This document shows, one piece after another, positions 26,735 to 37,300 of a stretch of 64,000 nucleotides of DNA; within the stretch, counting starts at the first letter, position 1; every line of letters starts with the position of its first letter. Below the pieces are notes generated by a model, which was not told where the DNA came from, searched no databases, and saw only the letters and a list, made by a program, of their open reading frames with translations. Made by a program: the position numbers and the translations under genes. The stretch covers positions 1,116,001-1,180,000 of the forward strand of contig NZ_CP132985.1 in assembly GCF_003286595.3 (NCBI RefSeq), written 5' to 3'. Origin of the DNA: Aerococcus mictus. GTDB taxonomy: Bacteria; Bacillota; Bacilli; Lactobacillales; Aerococcaceae.

Positions 26735-27643
26735 TTATTGAACTGCTTGGGTCTTAGGAACATAGAAATTAATGTGCTTTGGCAATAATTCAATTTCGCA
26801 TGGGAGATAAGGCCCATCGTTACCATCAATATCGACCTGGGTTTCATTATCATCAGAATTCGTGATGGTTAACTTGGAACAGGCAAAGCTTTTGATCGAG
26901 TCATTATCTTCTAATTGACCAAAAAGGATATCCTTTAGCGCAGATAACTTTGACCCGGTTGATTCATCGGTTAAAATATACACTTGAAATTGACCGTCTT
27001 GTAAATTACTTTGTTCATTAGAGAAGACCAGGTTTCCCACTTGGTTAGTTAATAGGACAAATACATGACTGGCTTTGCCTTCAAAACTTTCACTATCAGA
27101 TTCAATTTTAATAGGATGGGTGTCATCTTTAGGTAGAGCTGATAAAATATTCTTCAGGTAAGCAAAGGAGCCAAATTGTGATTTCTCTTCGGAACTGGTT
27201 CCTGTGGTTGCTTCAATTAACTTGCCAAAACAAACATAGTAGTTGAAATATTGATCATTACAGCGACCAATATCTAAACGATGGCTTTCTTCTAAATCTA
27301 AGTTCTCAATATACTGATCAATATCTTCAGAAATATTAAATAATTGGGCAAAAGTATTGTTGGTTCCTGCTGGGAAGAAACCTAAAGTGGGTCGGTAGTC
27401 CTGGCCGGCGAGCCCATTGACCGCTTCATTAATGGTTCCATCACCGCCAACAGTAAATAAAGAATCATAATGGCCTTGACAGGCTTCCTGGGCAAACTTC
27501 AAGGCGTCATTATCTCCTTCAGTCTTTTTTATATCGACTTGATCAAACTTACCGTTGAGAAAATCAGCTAGTCGTTTACCGTATTCCTCGCCTTGATTAT
27601 CTCCAGACCCTGGATTGACAATTATCATAACCTTACTCATCAT
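26735..27643 (-). CDS. Diacylglycerol/lipid kinase family protein (YegS/DagK type)
   Basis: 302 residues of the soluble diacylglycerol kinase family. VNPGSGDNQGEE near the N terminus and the nucleotide motif VGGDGTINEAVNGL (about 60-73) are typical; the beta-sandwich C-terminal domain follows. DgkB relatives recycle diacylglycerol from lipoteichoic acid synthesis to phosphatidic acid, others phosphorylate sphingoid-like lipids. Two ATGs stand in tandem after AGAGGGGG; the first is taken. It forms a lipid-related pair with mprF just downstream, though a terminator separates them. Confidence 0.85.
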   Translation of the reverse strand: MMSKVMIIVNPGSGDNQGEEYGKRLADFLNGKFDQVDIKKTEGDNDALKFAQEACQGHYDSLFTVGGDGTINEAVNGLAGQDYRPTLGFFPAGTNNTFAQLFNISEDIDQYIENLDLEESHRLDIGRCNDQYFNYYVCFGKLIEATTGTSSEEKSQFGSFAYLKNILSALPKDDTHPIKIESDSESFEGKASHVFVLLTNQVGNLVFSNEQSNLQDGQFQVYILTDESTGSKLSALKDILFGQLEDNDSIKSFACSKLTITNSDDNETQVDIDGNDGPYLPCEIELLPKHINFYVPKTQAVQ

Positions 27644-27726
27644 TATCCCCCTCTTTTTAACTATGGTAATTTAATTGTACAGATTATTTTGCCTATTTAA
27701 CAGTCTAATCCCCTGTCTATGCTGGC

Positions 27727-28353
27727 CTAATTTTTCCAGTTAATAAAACCGCGGCAGGCATTGAGTGAAAAGACGAAATACATGATGGCCATTTGTGGTA
27801 CCCCCTGCATGAGGAAAATATAAAGGGAGATAAGATTAGTGATTAACCATAAAATCCAGCTGGCCCGCTTTCTTTGCACCAATTGCATGTATTGAGCAAT
27901 GATAGCTGTGGCATTATTAAATGCGTCCCAGAAGATAAATACGCCACCGAGAAAATAAGAAACGGTCCCTAAACCAAAGAAACCTACTAAAACAGCGAAA
28001 CCTACTAAACGCCAATTCGTCTTTTCGTCTACAATAAGCTCCCCGGATTCATCTTTATGATGTTGCCATTGCTGAAAACCAAAGATTTGGGTAAATAAAT
28101 AATAAATGCTGGTAAACATGTCACCAAAGATCCGATTACGGCCTGCTACTATAGCAGCAGAGATATTTTGAATCGCGTTAAAAATGAAATTTCCTTGCCA
28201 CTTCTTTGCCAAACCAATAACTCCAATCAGCCCCATCCAGGAAACCAAGTTGGGTAAATTAAACCAACCATTTTGAAAAGACCCCCAGGCTGTGATAACA
28301 ACTAATAAAATATCAGTGATTAAATTAAGACTTTGACGATATTCTTTTTTCAC
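27727..28353 (-). CDS. pnuC: Nicotinamide riboside transporter family protein
   Basis: 208 residues with about seven hydrophobic segments. RASWILWLITNL in the last third and NISAAIVAGRNRIFGD in the middle match the PnuC family of facilitators for nicotinamide riboside or related vitamins. The frame begins with GTG at 28353, placed after GGAGG. No nadR or riboswitch is seen nearby, so the substrate rests on family resemblance only. Confidence 0.82.
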   Translation of the reverse strand: MKKEYRQSLNLITDILLVVITAWGSFQNGWFNLPNLVSWMGLIGVIGLAKKWQGNFIFNAIQNISAAIVAGRNRIFGDMFTSIYYLFTQIFGFQQWQHHKDESGELIVDEKTNWRLVGFAVLVGFFGLGTVSYFLGGVFIFWDAFNNATAIIAQYMQLVQRKRASWILWLITNLISLYIFLMQGVPQMAIMYFVFSLNACRGFINWKN

Positions 28354-28532
28354 TCAATTGATCCTCCTATATATGTATTTTTTAACGAATAATAGATAAA
28401 CCTGTTAAATATCTTACCATGGAAAATTTACTCCTACTAGTCAAAGTTAGAGCCTCAGGCTATTATTGATTATAAGTGTTTAGATTGCTAAAATAATAAT
28501 AAAGAAAACGTTTATATAAGGGAGGAATATTC

Positions 28533-28961
28533 ATGTCAATAAAAAGAAAAATTTTAGTTGCTGTCGACGACTCTGACCAAGCTCGCGATGCTTTTGTTGA
28601 AGCGGTCACTATCGCCAAGGCTAAGGAGGCCAATTTATACCTGGTATCTGTTATCGACGAAGATATTTTATCTAACCGTGAAGAAAGTGATTATTCTCAC
28701 AGCCTTGTCGGCCAACGGCAAGAGTTACTCAATAATTACCGTCAACTTGCCAAGAATCAATTTGACTTTGACCAAGTCAATGCTGAGGTCTTTGTAGGCG
28801 AGCCTAAGCGACAAATCATTCACCTTTTAAAAGAAGATCCTGCCTTTGAATTGATTGTTGTTGGGGCAACTGGGAAAAATGCTAGAGAACGTCTCTTTAT
28901 GGGCTCCGTTTCTCAATTCGTTGTTCGCCATTCCCCTGTTTCAGTGCTTATTGTCCGCTAG
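28533..28961 (+). CDS. Universal stress protein, UspA family (first of two)
   Basis: 142 residues of a single Usp domain. ILVAVDDSDQA at the N terminus and GATGKNARERLFMGSVSQFVVRHSPVSVLIV at the end (motif G-x2-G-x9-G-S) indicate the ATP-binding subgroup. GGAGG precedes the ATG. The second Usp gene follows after 15 bases, so they are co-expressed and may form a heterodimer. The gap to the divergent pnuC (28354-28532) holds promoters only. Confidence 0.9.
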   Translation: MSIKRKILVAVDDSDQARDAFVEAVTIAKAKEANLYLVSVIDEDILSNREESDYSHSLVGQRQELLNNYRQLAKNQFDFDQVNAEVFVGEPKRQIIHLLKEDPAFELIVVGATGKNARERLFMGSVSQFVVRHSPVSVLIVR

Positions 28962-28976
28962 TAAGGAAGGTTAATT

Positions 28977-29411
28977 ATGCCAAAGAAAAATATTCAAAAA
29001 ATAATGGTACCTATTGATGGTTCTGAACCAGCCAAGGCTGCCTTTGAACAAGCCCTTGAATATGCTCATATCTATCAAGCTAAACTCTATATTTTTAGTG
29101 TAGCTGCTGATTTCTTACGTTATGACTTTGATGACTTTAATTTAAAAGCCCATGACCATGAATTATGCGCCTACCAAGAATTATTAAAGAATTACCAAAA
29201 AGAAGCTCAAGAGGTCGGAATTACAGATATCACCATTGAAGCCCGTCCTGGAGATCCTAGAAAAGAAATTCTTGACTTTGCCGAAGAACAAGAAATTGAT
29301 TTAATTATGATGGGGTCGACTGGTAAAGGCGTACTTGATCGCTTACTCATTGGGTCCGTTTCTGAGTATATTATGATCCATGCGGCCTGTGATGTTTTCA
29401 TTGCTAAATAA
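28977..29411 (+). CDS. Universal stress protein, UspA family (second of two)
   Basis: 144 residues, paralogue of the preceding gene. IMVPIDGSEPA starts the domain and GSTGKGVLDRLLIGSVSEY carries the ATP-binding G-x2-G-x9-G-S motif. AAGGAAGG lies before the ATG. A strong terminator at 29425-29460 ends the pair. Role in stress survival is inferred from the family. Confidence 0.9.
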   Translation: MPKKNIQKIMVPIDGSEPAKAAFEQALEYAHIYQAKLYIFSVAADFLRYDFDDFNLKAHDHELCAYQELLKNYQKEAQEVGITDITIEARPGDPRKEILDFAEEQEIDLIMMGSTGKGVLDRLLIGSVSEYIMIHAACDVFIAK

Positions 29412-29424
29412 TTCCTGCTTAATA

Positions 29425-29460
29425 AAAAAGAAGCTGGCCCCCATGCCAACTTCTTTTTTT
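29425..29460 (+). terminator. Terminator after the usp pair
   Basis: AAGAAGCTGGC pairs with GCCAACTTCTT, followed by a long T run. Confidence 0.88.
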
Positions 29461-29499
29461 CGTAAAATTTACTTATATTTAATAGAAAAGGTGTTTTTA

Positions 29500-30147
29500 T
29501 TGCTTTTAACTGATTCAGAAACCTTATCCGTTCTGAAAGAAATTATGGCCCTCTTTCCCGACGCTGGCCCAAGTTTAAACTTCAATTCTGTTTACCAATT
29601 ACTCATCGCTGTGATGCTCAGCGCCCAATCCACTGATAAAAAGGTCAATGAAGTGACTCCTGATCTTTTTAAAGCTTTTCCCACGCCTAAACACCTAGCG
29701 GAGGCCAGCCCTCAGGACATTGAACCCTTTATCAATCAGCTAGGCCTCTATCACAGCAAGGCGCGTTATTTGCATGCAGTGGGTCAACAATTAATCGACA
29801 AGTACGGTGGTCAAGTTCCCGGTCAACGCAAGGATTTAGAAAGTCTAAGTGGTGTGGGGAGAAAAACAGCCAGTGTCGTCCTCAGTCTAGGCTTTGACCA
29901 GCCAGCCTTTGCTGTCGATACCCATATCAGTCGCATAGCAAAACATCATCACTTTGTCGATCCAAATGCTACGGTAAGAGAAGTGGAAAAACGAATTACT
30001 AAGGTCCTCCCTGCTAGTGAATGGAAGGATGCCCACCATGCTTTAATTGCCTTTGGCAGGACGATTTGTACTGCCCGTAACCCTCAATGCTATCGTTACC
30101 CGCAATTATTTCCCCACCAAGGAAAGGAGACAAAGCGAAATGACTGA
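29500..30147 (+). CDS. nth: Endonuclease III with only two of the four Fe-S cluster cysteines
   Basis: 215 residues from a TTG at 29500, six bases after AAAAGGTG; an upstream in-frame ATG lies before the usp terminator and is rejected. The helix-hairpin-helix GVGRKTASVVL carries the catalytic Lys and FAVDTHISRIAK the catalytic Asp. It removes oxidised pyrimidines and nicks the DNA. The C-terminal loop should read C-x6-C-x2-C-x5-C; here Cys190 and Cys197 remain, while the next two positions are Tyr200 and His206, so a normal 4Fe-4S cluster cannot form. The stop overlaps the next gene's start by eight bases. Confidence 0.88.
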   Translation: MLLTDSETLSVLKEIMALFPDAGPSLNFNSVYQLLIAVMLSAQSTDKKVNEVTPDLFKAFPTPKHLAEASPQDIEPFINQLGLYHSKARYLHAVGQQLIDKYGGQVPGQRKDLESLSGVGRKTASVVLSLGFDQPAFAVDTHISRIAKHHHFVDPNATVREVEKRITKVLPASEWKDAHHALIAFGRTICTARNPQCYRYPQLFPHQGKETKRND

Positions 30148-30739
30148 TGAAATCGATAGTAAAAAAAGCAGGCTACGTCAAAAAATCAAAACAAAACGCC
30201 AAGCCCTCCCCCAGTCTTATTATCATTGGGCAAATGAAATTATTAGCGATAAACTAGTCAATTTTTCAATTTTTAACCAAGCTAAGCGTATCTTACTTTT
30301 TTCCAGTCTGCCCTTTGAATTTAATACCCAAGAGCTGATTCGTTTTTGTTTTAAGCAAGGGATTCAAGTAATCCTCCCCCGAGTTCATGGAAAGTCACTT
30401 GATTTGTACTATATTGATGAATCGACCACTTATCAAAAAAGTAGATATGGTATTTTGGAGCCTCAAGCTAATAGTCCCCAAGCTGACATTAGTAGGCTTG
30501 ATCTCATCATCTTACCCTGCTTAAGTTGTAACCGCCAGGGTCAACGTTTAGGCTACGGTGGAGGCTATTATGACCGCCTCTTGGCTGATTTTAAAGGAAT
30601 AACCATTATTCCTTACTTCGATAAACTAATGACTTCAGATATTCCTTGCAAAGACTATGACATAAAAGCAGATTACATTATAAGTGAAAGTGGTATTGTT
30701 TCGACTAACGTATCAAATGATCAACTTTGCCCTGAGTAA
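30140..30739 (+). CDS. 5-formyltetrahydrofolate cyclo-ligase
   Basis: 199 residues from the ATG at 30140, overlapping the nth stop (ATGACTGA), with AAAGGAG upstream; the coupling suggests a shared transcript. The enzyme converts 5-formyl-THF to 5,10-methenyl-THF using ATP. The N terminus RLRQKIKTKRQAL and the C-terminal motif RLGYGGGYYDRLL are typical of the family. Its last 35 bases overlap the end of the convergent ybaK gene, and no terminator separates them. Confidence 0.9.
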   Translation: MTDEIDSKKSRLRQKIKTKRQALPQSYYHWANEIISDKLVNFSIFNQAKRILLFSSLPFEFNTQELIRFCFKQGIQVILPRVHGKSLDLYYIDESTTYQKSRYGILEPQANSPQADISRLDLIILPCLSCNRQGQRLGYGGGYYDRLLADFKGITIIPYFDKLMTSDIPCKDYDIKADYIISESGIVSTNVSNDQLCPE

Positions 30740-31163
30740 CTTCTATTAGAGCCTTAGGATCAAGTCCGATTTGTTTGCCCCGTTCACCAGCACTGACATA
30801 TATTTTGTCTTCATCAAGACAGGAATCATTATACCAAGTACGATATTTCTTTTTCATGCCTAGAGGCGAACAACCGCCTCGTACATAGCCGGTGAGGCCC
30901 AATAGTTCCTTAACATGGACTAACTCAACCCGCTTACTGTTAATGACGCGGGCACATTGCTTAAGATCAAGCTCCTGGTCAAGCGGTATCACAAATACAA
31001 CGATTTCATGGTCATGGCTTCTAGCTACCAAGGTTTTGTAGGACGATTTCCCTGCTTGTGGTTGAAAACTACCATCTCTATATGGAATGATGGCTTCTTC
31101 ATAAGGGATCTTGGCCTGGTCTAAGAGGCGCATAGCATTGGTCTTTTTATGTTTTTTACTCAC
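30705..31163 (-). CDS. ybaK: Cys-tRNA(Pro) deacylase, YbaK/EbsC type
   Basis: 152 residues. The family core is seen in the KTLVAR, VFVIPLDQELDLKQ and YVRGGCSPLGMKKK segments; the last includes the conserved Gly-Ser/Cys region of the substrate pocket. It hydrolyses Cys mis-attached to tRNA-Pro by prolyl-tRNA synthetase. It starts with GTG inside the end of nnrD (eight-base overlap), so it is translationally coupled to it. Confidence 0.88.
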   Translation of the reverse strand: MSKKHKKTNAMRLLDQAKIPYEEAIIPYRDGSFQPQAGKSSYKTLVARSHDHEIVVFVIPLDQELDLKQCARVINSKRVELVHVKELLGLTGYVRGGCSPLGMKKKYRTWYNDSCLDEDKIYVSAGERGKQIGLDPKALIEVTQGKVDHLIR

Positions 31164-32013
31164 GTTCTGCCTCCATCTCTTTCATAACTCTGGGTAAGAG
31201 ATCAGCGATTTGACTAGGGCGAACAATATATTGATCTTGGTAAATGCGGTCTGCAATATAGCTATGAAGGAAAGTAGCAGCTTTCAATGCGGCTTCATGA
31301 TCTGTATATTGGCCCATAAAGCCACAAACCATCCCAGTCAAGGTATCACCCATTCCACCAGTTGCCATACCAGGATTGCCGATAGCTAATTGATAAAAGT
31401 TTGCATGGTCAGCAAAATATAAACGGCTAGGTGCTCCTTTAAGGACCAAATTCAGTTGATAATGGTTAACGAATGATTGAATTCCTTCATTATCGTGGTA
31501 GGAAATTTCACCATGCGATAAGCGATCCCACTCCCCATAATGTGGAGTCAAAACGAGATATTTCGCCTGGGATAATTGGTCTAAGCCTTGGTCTTTTTGG
31601 CTGAGAATAGAAATCGCATCGGCATCAATAACCAATATTTTGTCAGCAATAACTTGTTTAATGAGTAACATAATCTGGTTAAAGCGTGAATGGTCGCGAC
31701 CAAAGCCTGGCCCGATGCCAATCACATCAGCCTTTTCAATGGCCTTCTTCAAGCTATCTTGCCGACGCCAATCACTAACCATCACTTCAGGTAAAACGCT
31801 ATGGATGGCAGGCCGGTTTACTGGATCGGTAAAGACAGTCGTCAGTCCTGCCCCACTATTGACACAAGCCATTGCGGCCATCTGAATTGCACCACCCATG
31901 GACTGGTTGCCTCCGATCAAAACAATATTGCCGTAGTCGCCCTTATATGAATTGGCTTGGCGCTTGGGAAAATGTTGAATAATTTCAGATTTATCAATTT
32001 CAACTTTCTCCAT
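31156..32013 (-). CDS. nnrD: ADP-dependent NAD(P)H-hydrate dehydratase
   Basis: 285 residues of the ribokinase-like YjeF C-terminal domain. GNPGMATGGMGDTLTG near residue 220 is the nucleotide and substrate motif, and the N-terminal GNIVLIGGNQSMGGA loop is also typical. It repairs hydrated NADH/NADPH. The usual epimerase half (NnrE) is not fused and not nearby. First gene of a two-gene unit with ybaK. Confidence 0.9.
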   Translation of the reverse strand: MEKVEIDKSEIIQHFPKRQANSYKGDYGNIVLIGGNQSMGGAIQMAAMACVNSGAGLTTVFTDPVNRPAIHSVLPEVMVSDWRRQDSLKKAIEKADVIGIGPGFGRDHSRFNQIMLLIKQVIADKILVIDADAISILSQKDQGLDQLSQAKYLVLTPHYGEWDRLSHGEISYHDNEGIQSFVNHYQLNLVLKGAPSRLYFADHANFYQLAIGNPGMATGGMGDTLTGMVCGFMGQYTDHEAALKAATFLHSYIADRIYQDQYIVRPSQIADLLPRVMKEMEAERE

Positions 32014-32053
32014 TTGCTCATCCCTTTCTCTTTGCCCAGTATAATTTGATTAC

Positions 32054-32086
32054 GAAAAAGAGCGATTTTAATCATCGCTCTTTTTC
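32054..32086 (-). terminator. Terminator after gdhA
   Basis: AAAAAGAGCGAT pairs with ATCGCTCTTTTT allowing one bulge, in the 97-base gap between gdhA and nnrD; A and T runs flank both sides. Confidence 0.85.
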
Positions 32087-32110
32087 AACAATATACTCTT
32101 TTTAAAAGGA

Positions 32111-33538
<1,428 letters not shown>

Positions 33539-33576
33539 TTATAGCAGATAATGGATTAGATGTCAGACAATTCTGA

Positions 33577-34089
33577 TTATGAAAACGAATTCTTTTCTTT
33601 GCTCTGTTTTTCCTTCTCACAATTGAGTAAATTTTGTTGATGAAGTTGATGGAAGAAGTCATCTTCTAACTGCCTTTTCCAGACCGTTACCCCGGTTTTT
33701 TGGTAGAGTTCCAGGGCGTAAGGATGATTATGGTAGTCATAGAGATAGGAAACTTTTTTTATTCCAGCTTGAATAATTTGCTTGGTACAAGGCAAGCAAG
33801 GAAAGTGCGTCACATAGATTTCAGCGCCCTCAGTAGAAACACCAAATTTAGCGCACTGAATAATTGCATTCATTTCAGCATGGATCGTGCGCACACAATG
33901 CCCATCTTCCAAGTAACATCCCCCTTCACTACAATGGGTCTCTCCGCTGACAGAACCATTATAGCCTCCAGCAATAACACGATTATCTCTAACGATCACA
34001 GCGCCCACCATCAAACGGTCACAAGTGCTCCGCATCGATAAAACCAAGGCTTGTGATAAAAAATACTGATCCCAAGGTATACGCTTCAT
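33577..34089 (-). CDS. Deoxycytidylate deaminase (ComEB-like)
   Basis: 170 residues from the ATG at 34087-34089, which follows AGGGGG; an upstream in-frame ATG at 34119 lacks such a site. Zinc motifs HAEMNAI and PCLPCTKQI are clear, and the GSVSGETHCSEGGCYLEDGHC segment with extra cysteines is typical for dCMP deaminases with a second zinc site. The enzyme yields dUMP for thymidylate synthesis. The C-terminal tail is charged and lengthened. The end lies 119 bases upstream of gdhA. Confidence 0.88.
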   Translation of the reverse strand: MKRIPWDQYFLSQALVLSMRSTCDRLMVGAVIVRDNRVIAGGYNGSVSGETHCSEGGCYLEDGHCVRTIHAEMNAIIQCAKFGVSTEGAEIYVTHFPCLPCTKQIIQAGIKKVSYLYDYHNHPYALELYQKTGVTVWKRQLEDDFFHQLHQQNLLNCEKEKQSKEKNSFS

Positions 34090-34204
34090 GACTATCCCCC
34101 TATTTCTTGATACCCTCATTATACCAAAGCTTAGAGTCTTGAAAAGAAATGAAAACGTTAAATATCAAATTATACTTCTTGTAAAATTGCTATAAAAAGT
34201 AAAG

Positions 34205-34242
34205 AAAAACCCTCCTAACTACTCGAAGTATAGTTGGGAGGG
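34205..34242 (-). terminator. Terminator after the surface protein gene
   Basis: CCCTCCTAACTA (34210-34221) pairs with TAGTTGGGAGGG (34231-34242); on the minus strand a T run follows. The rest of 34090-34339 shows the deaminase promoter and no gene. Confidence 0.85.
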
Positions 34243-34339
34243 CTTGCTTTAACTAGACATATTTCTATTTGAAACTTCGCTTAAAACGAATTACTCAGTA
34301 TAAGTAGTCACTAAATAAAGTATCTGTAAAAGTAAAAAA

Positions 34340-37300
34340 TTAAATCTTTCTTTTCTTAAAGACTCTAACACCTACTAGAGTAAGAGCTAGCCCAAAAACT
34401 GATGTCAGTGAAGATGAGCCGATAGACCCAGTCTTAGGTAGGCTAGAGGAAACATTCGTTGGTGTAGTAGCTAACTGAGTATAATCACTTGGATTATCAA
34501 AAGAAGCGTCTCCTTCTTTTTCACTTTCCTTAGCTTGTGTGTTCTGAGTAGAAATTTTCTTGCTGGTTTCTGGTAACACTTCTACTACCTTGTCAACTGA
34601 ATCTACTTTCTTAACCTTATCATTCGTTTGGCGGCTATTATGTTCTTGAACAGGTTTTTTAATATCCTGTAACTTCACATAGATATAGGTGACTTCTTGC
34701 TTGATATTCTCGATGTATTGGCCTTGCGTACTCTTACCTGCCTTATCAAAGTGTGCTCCATTCTTAGCTTCCACTTTCACTAAGCGGTAACCGGACTTAT
34801 CTTTTTTAGAAGTGATGTATTGTTCAGTTGATTTTCCACTAGTTTCTGGAATATCTACTAGCTCATCAATTGAAACAACTTTTCCTTCTTCATCAACTGT
34901 TTGATAGATATGGTGTTCTTGGAAGATTCCTTTTTCTTCTACTGGTGCTTCTTCTTGAACTCTTTCGTAGATATAAGTCACTTCTTGTTTGGTATTTTCA
35001 ACATAGTTGGCTTTGGTTTCAGCACCATTCTTGTCGAATTGGCCACCATTTTTTGCTTCAACTCTAGCCAGTTTATAGCCAGCTTTATCCTTCTTAGAAG
35101 TGGTGTAAGTTTCGTCTGATTTACCTTCAGTAGTCTTACCATTTTCTTTGGAATCTTCTGAAATCACATTTCCGTTCTTATCAACAGTTCTATAAATATG
35201 GTGTTCTTGGAAGGAGCCTTTCTTCTCAACTGGCGCTTCTTCTTGAACTCTTTCGTAGATATAAGTCACTTCTTGTTTAATGTTGTCAACGTAGTTGCCT
35301 TTAGTTTCGGCACCGTTCTTATCAAACTTGCCGCCATTCTTACCTTCAATTTTAACCAGTTTATAGCCAGCCTTGTCCTTTTTGAAGGTAGTGTAGTGGT
35401 CAGAAGATTTTCCTTCAGAAGTTTCACCATCGGTGACTTCATCAGTTGAAAGGATATTTCCATTTTTATCAACGGTTCTATAGATATGATGTTCTTGGAA
35501 GGAGCCTTTTTCTTCTTGAACTTTTTCATAGATGTAGGTGACTTCTTGCTTGGTATTGCCTACGTAATTGGATTTAGTTTCGGCACCATTCTTATCAAAT
35601 TGACCGCCATTTTTAGCTTCTACCTTAACTAGTTTATAGCCAGCTTTGTCTTTCTTCGAAGTGGTGTAAGTTTCGTCCGATTTCCCTTCAGTAGTCTTTC
35701 CGTCTTCTTTGGAATCTTCAGAAATAACATTCCCGTTCTTATCAACGGTTCTGTAGATATGGTGTTCTTGGAAAGAACCTTTTTCTTCTTGAACTCTTTC
35801 GTAAACATAGGTCACTTCTTGTTTAGTGTTGTCAACGTAGTTGGCTTTAGTTTCAGCGCCATCCTTAGCGAACTTCCCACCATTCTTACCTTCAATCTTA
35901 ACCAGTTTATAACCAGGCTTATCTTTCTTAGAGGTAGTGTAAGTTTCGTCTGATTTCCCTTCAGTGGTCTTGCCGTCTTCTTTGGAATATTCAGAGATTA
36001 CATTGCCGTTTTTATCAACCGTTCTGTAGATATGGTGTTCTTGGAAAGAACCTTTTTCTTCTTGGACTTTTTCGTAGATGTAAGTTACTTCCTGTTTGGT
36101 ATTGTCAACGTAGTTAGATTTGGTTTCAGCACCATTTTTATTGAATTGACCACCGTTTTTACCTTCAACTTTGACCAGTTTGTAGCCAGCTTTGTCTTTC
36201 TTCGAAGTGGTGTAAGTTTCGTCCGATTTCCCTTCAGTAGTCTTGCCATCTTCTTGGGAATCTTCAGAAATCACATTCCCGTTCTTATCAACCGTTCTGT
36301 AGATGTGGTGCTCTTGGAAGGAACCTTTTTCTTCTTGAACTTTTTCGTAGAGGTATGTCACTTCTTGTTTGGTATTGTCAACGTAGTTAGCTTTGGTTTC
36401 TCCACCATTCTTATCAAATCGACCGCCGTTTTTAGCTTCTACCTTAACGAGTTTGTAGCCAGGCTTATCTTTCTTGGAGGTAGTGTAAGTTTCTGAAGAT
36501 TTCCCCTCAGTAGTCTTACTGTCTTCTTTGGAATCTTCAGAGATTACATTGCCGTTTTTATCAACCGTTCTGTAGATATGGTGTTCTTGGAAAGAACCTT
36601 TTTCTTCTTGAACTCTTTCGTAAACATAGGTCACTTCTTGTTTAGTATTGTCAACGTAGTTGGCTTTGGTTTCACCACCATTCTTATCGAACTTTCCACC
36701 ATTTTTCCCTTCAATTTTAACCAGCTTATAGCCTGGCTTATCCTTCTTAGAAGTGGTGTAAGTTTTGTCAGATTTCCCCTCAGTAGTCTTACTGTCTTCT
36801 TTGGAATCTTCAGAGATCACATTGCCATTCTTATCTACGGTTCTATAAATATGGTGTTCTTGGAAAGAGCCTTTTTCTTCTTGAACTCTTTCGTAAATAT
36901 AGGTCACTTCTTGTTTGGTATTGTCAACGTAGTTGGCTTTGGTTTCTCCACCATTCTTATCAAATCGACCGCCGTTTTTAGCTTCTACCTTAACGAGTTT
37001 GTAGCCAGGCTTATCTTTCTTGGAGGTAGTGTAAGTTTCTGAAGATTTCCCCTCAGTAGTCTTACTGTCTTCTTTGGAATCTTCAGAGATTACATTGCCG
37101 TTTTTATCAACCGTTCTGTAGATATGGTGTTCTTGGAAAGAACCTTTTTCTTCTTGAACTCTTTCGTAAACATAGGTCACTTCTTGTTTAGTATTGTCAA
37201 CGTAGTTGGCTTTGGTTTCACCACCATTCTTATCGAACTTTCCACCATTTTTCCCTTCAATTTTAACCAGCTTATAGCCTGGCTTATCCTTCTTAGAAGT

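Noticed and set aside
28495..28520. cre-like GAAAACGTTTATA before the usp pair
   Set aside because: It lacks the conserved TG and final CA positions; too weak to call.
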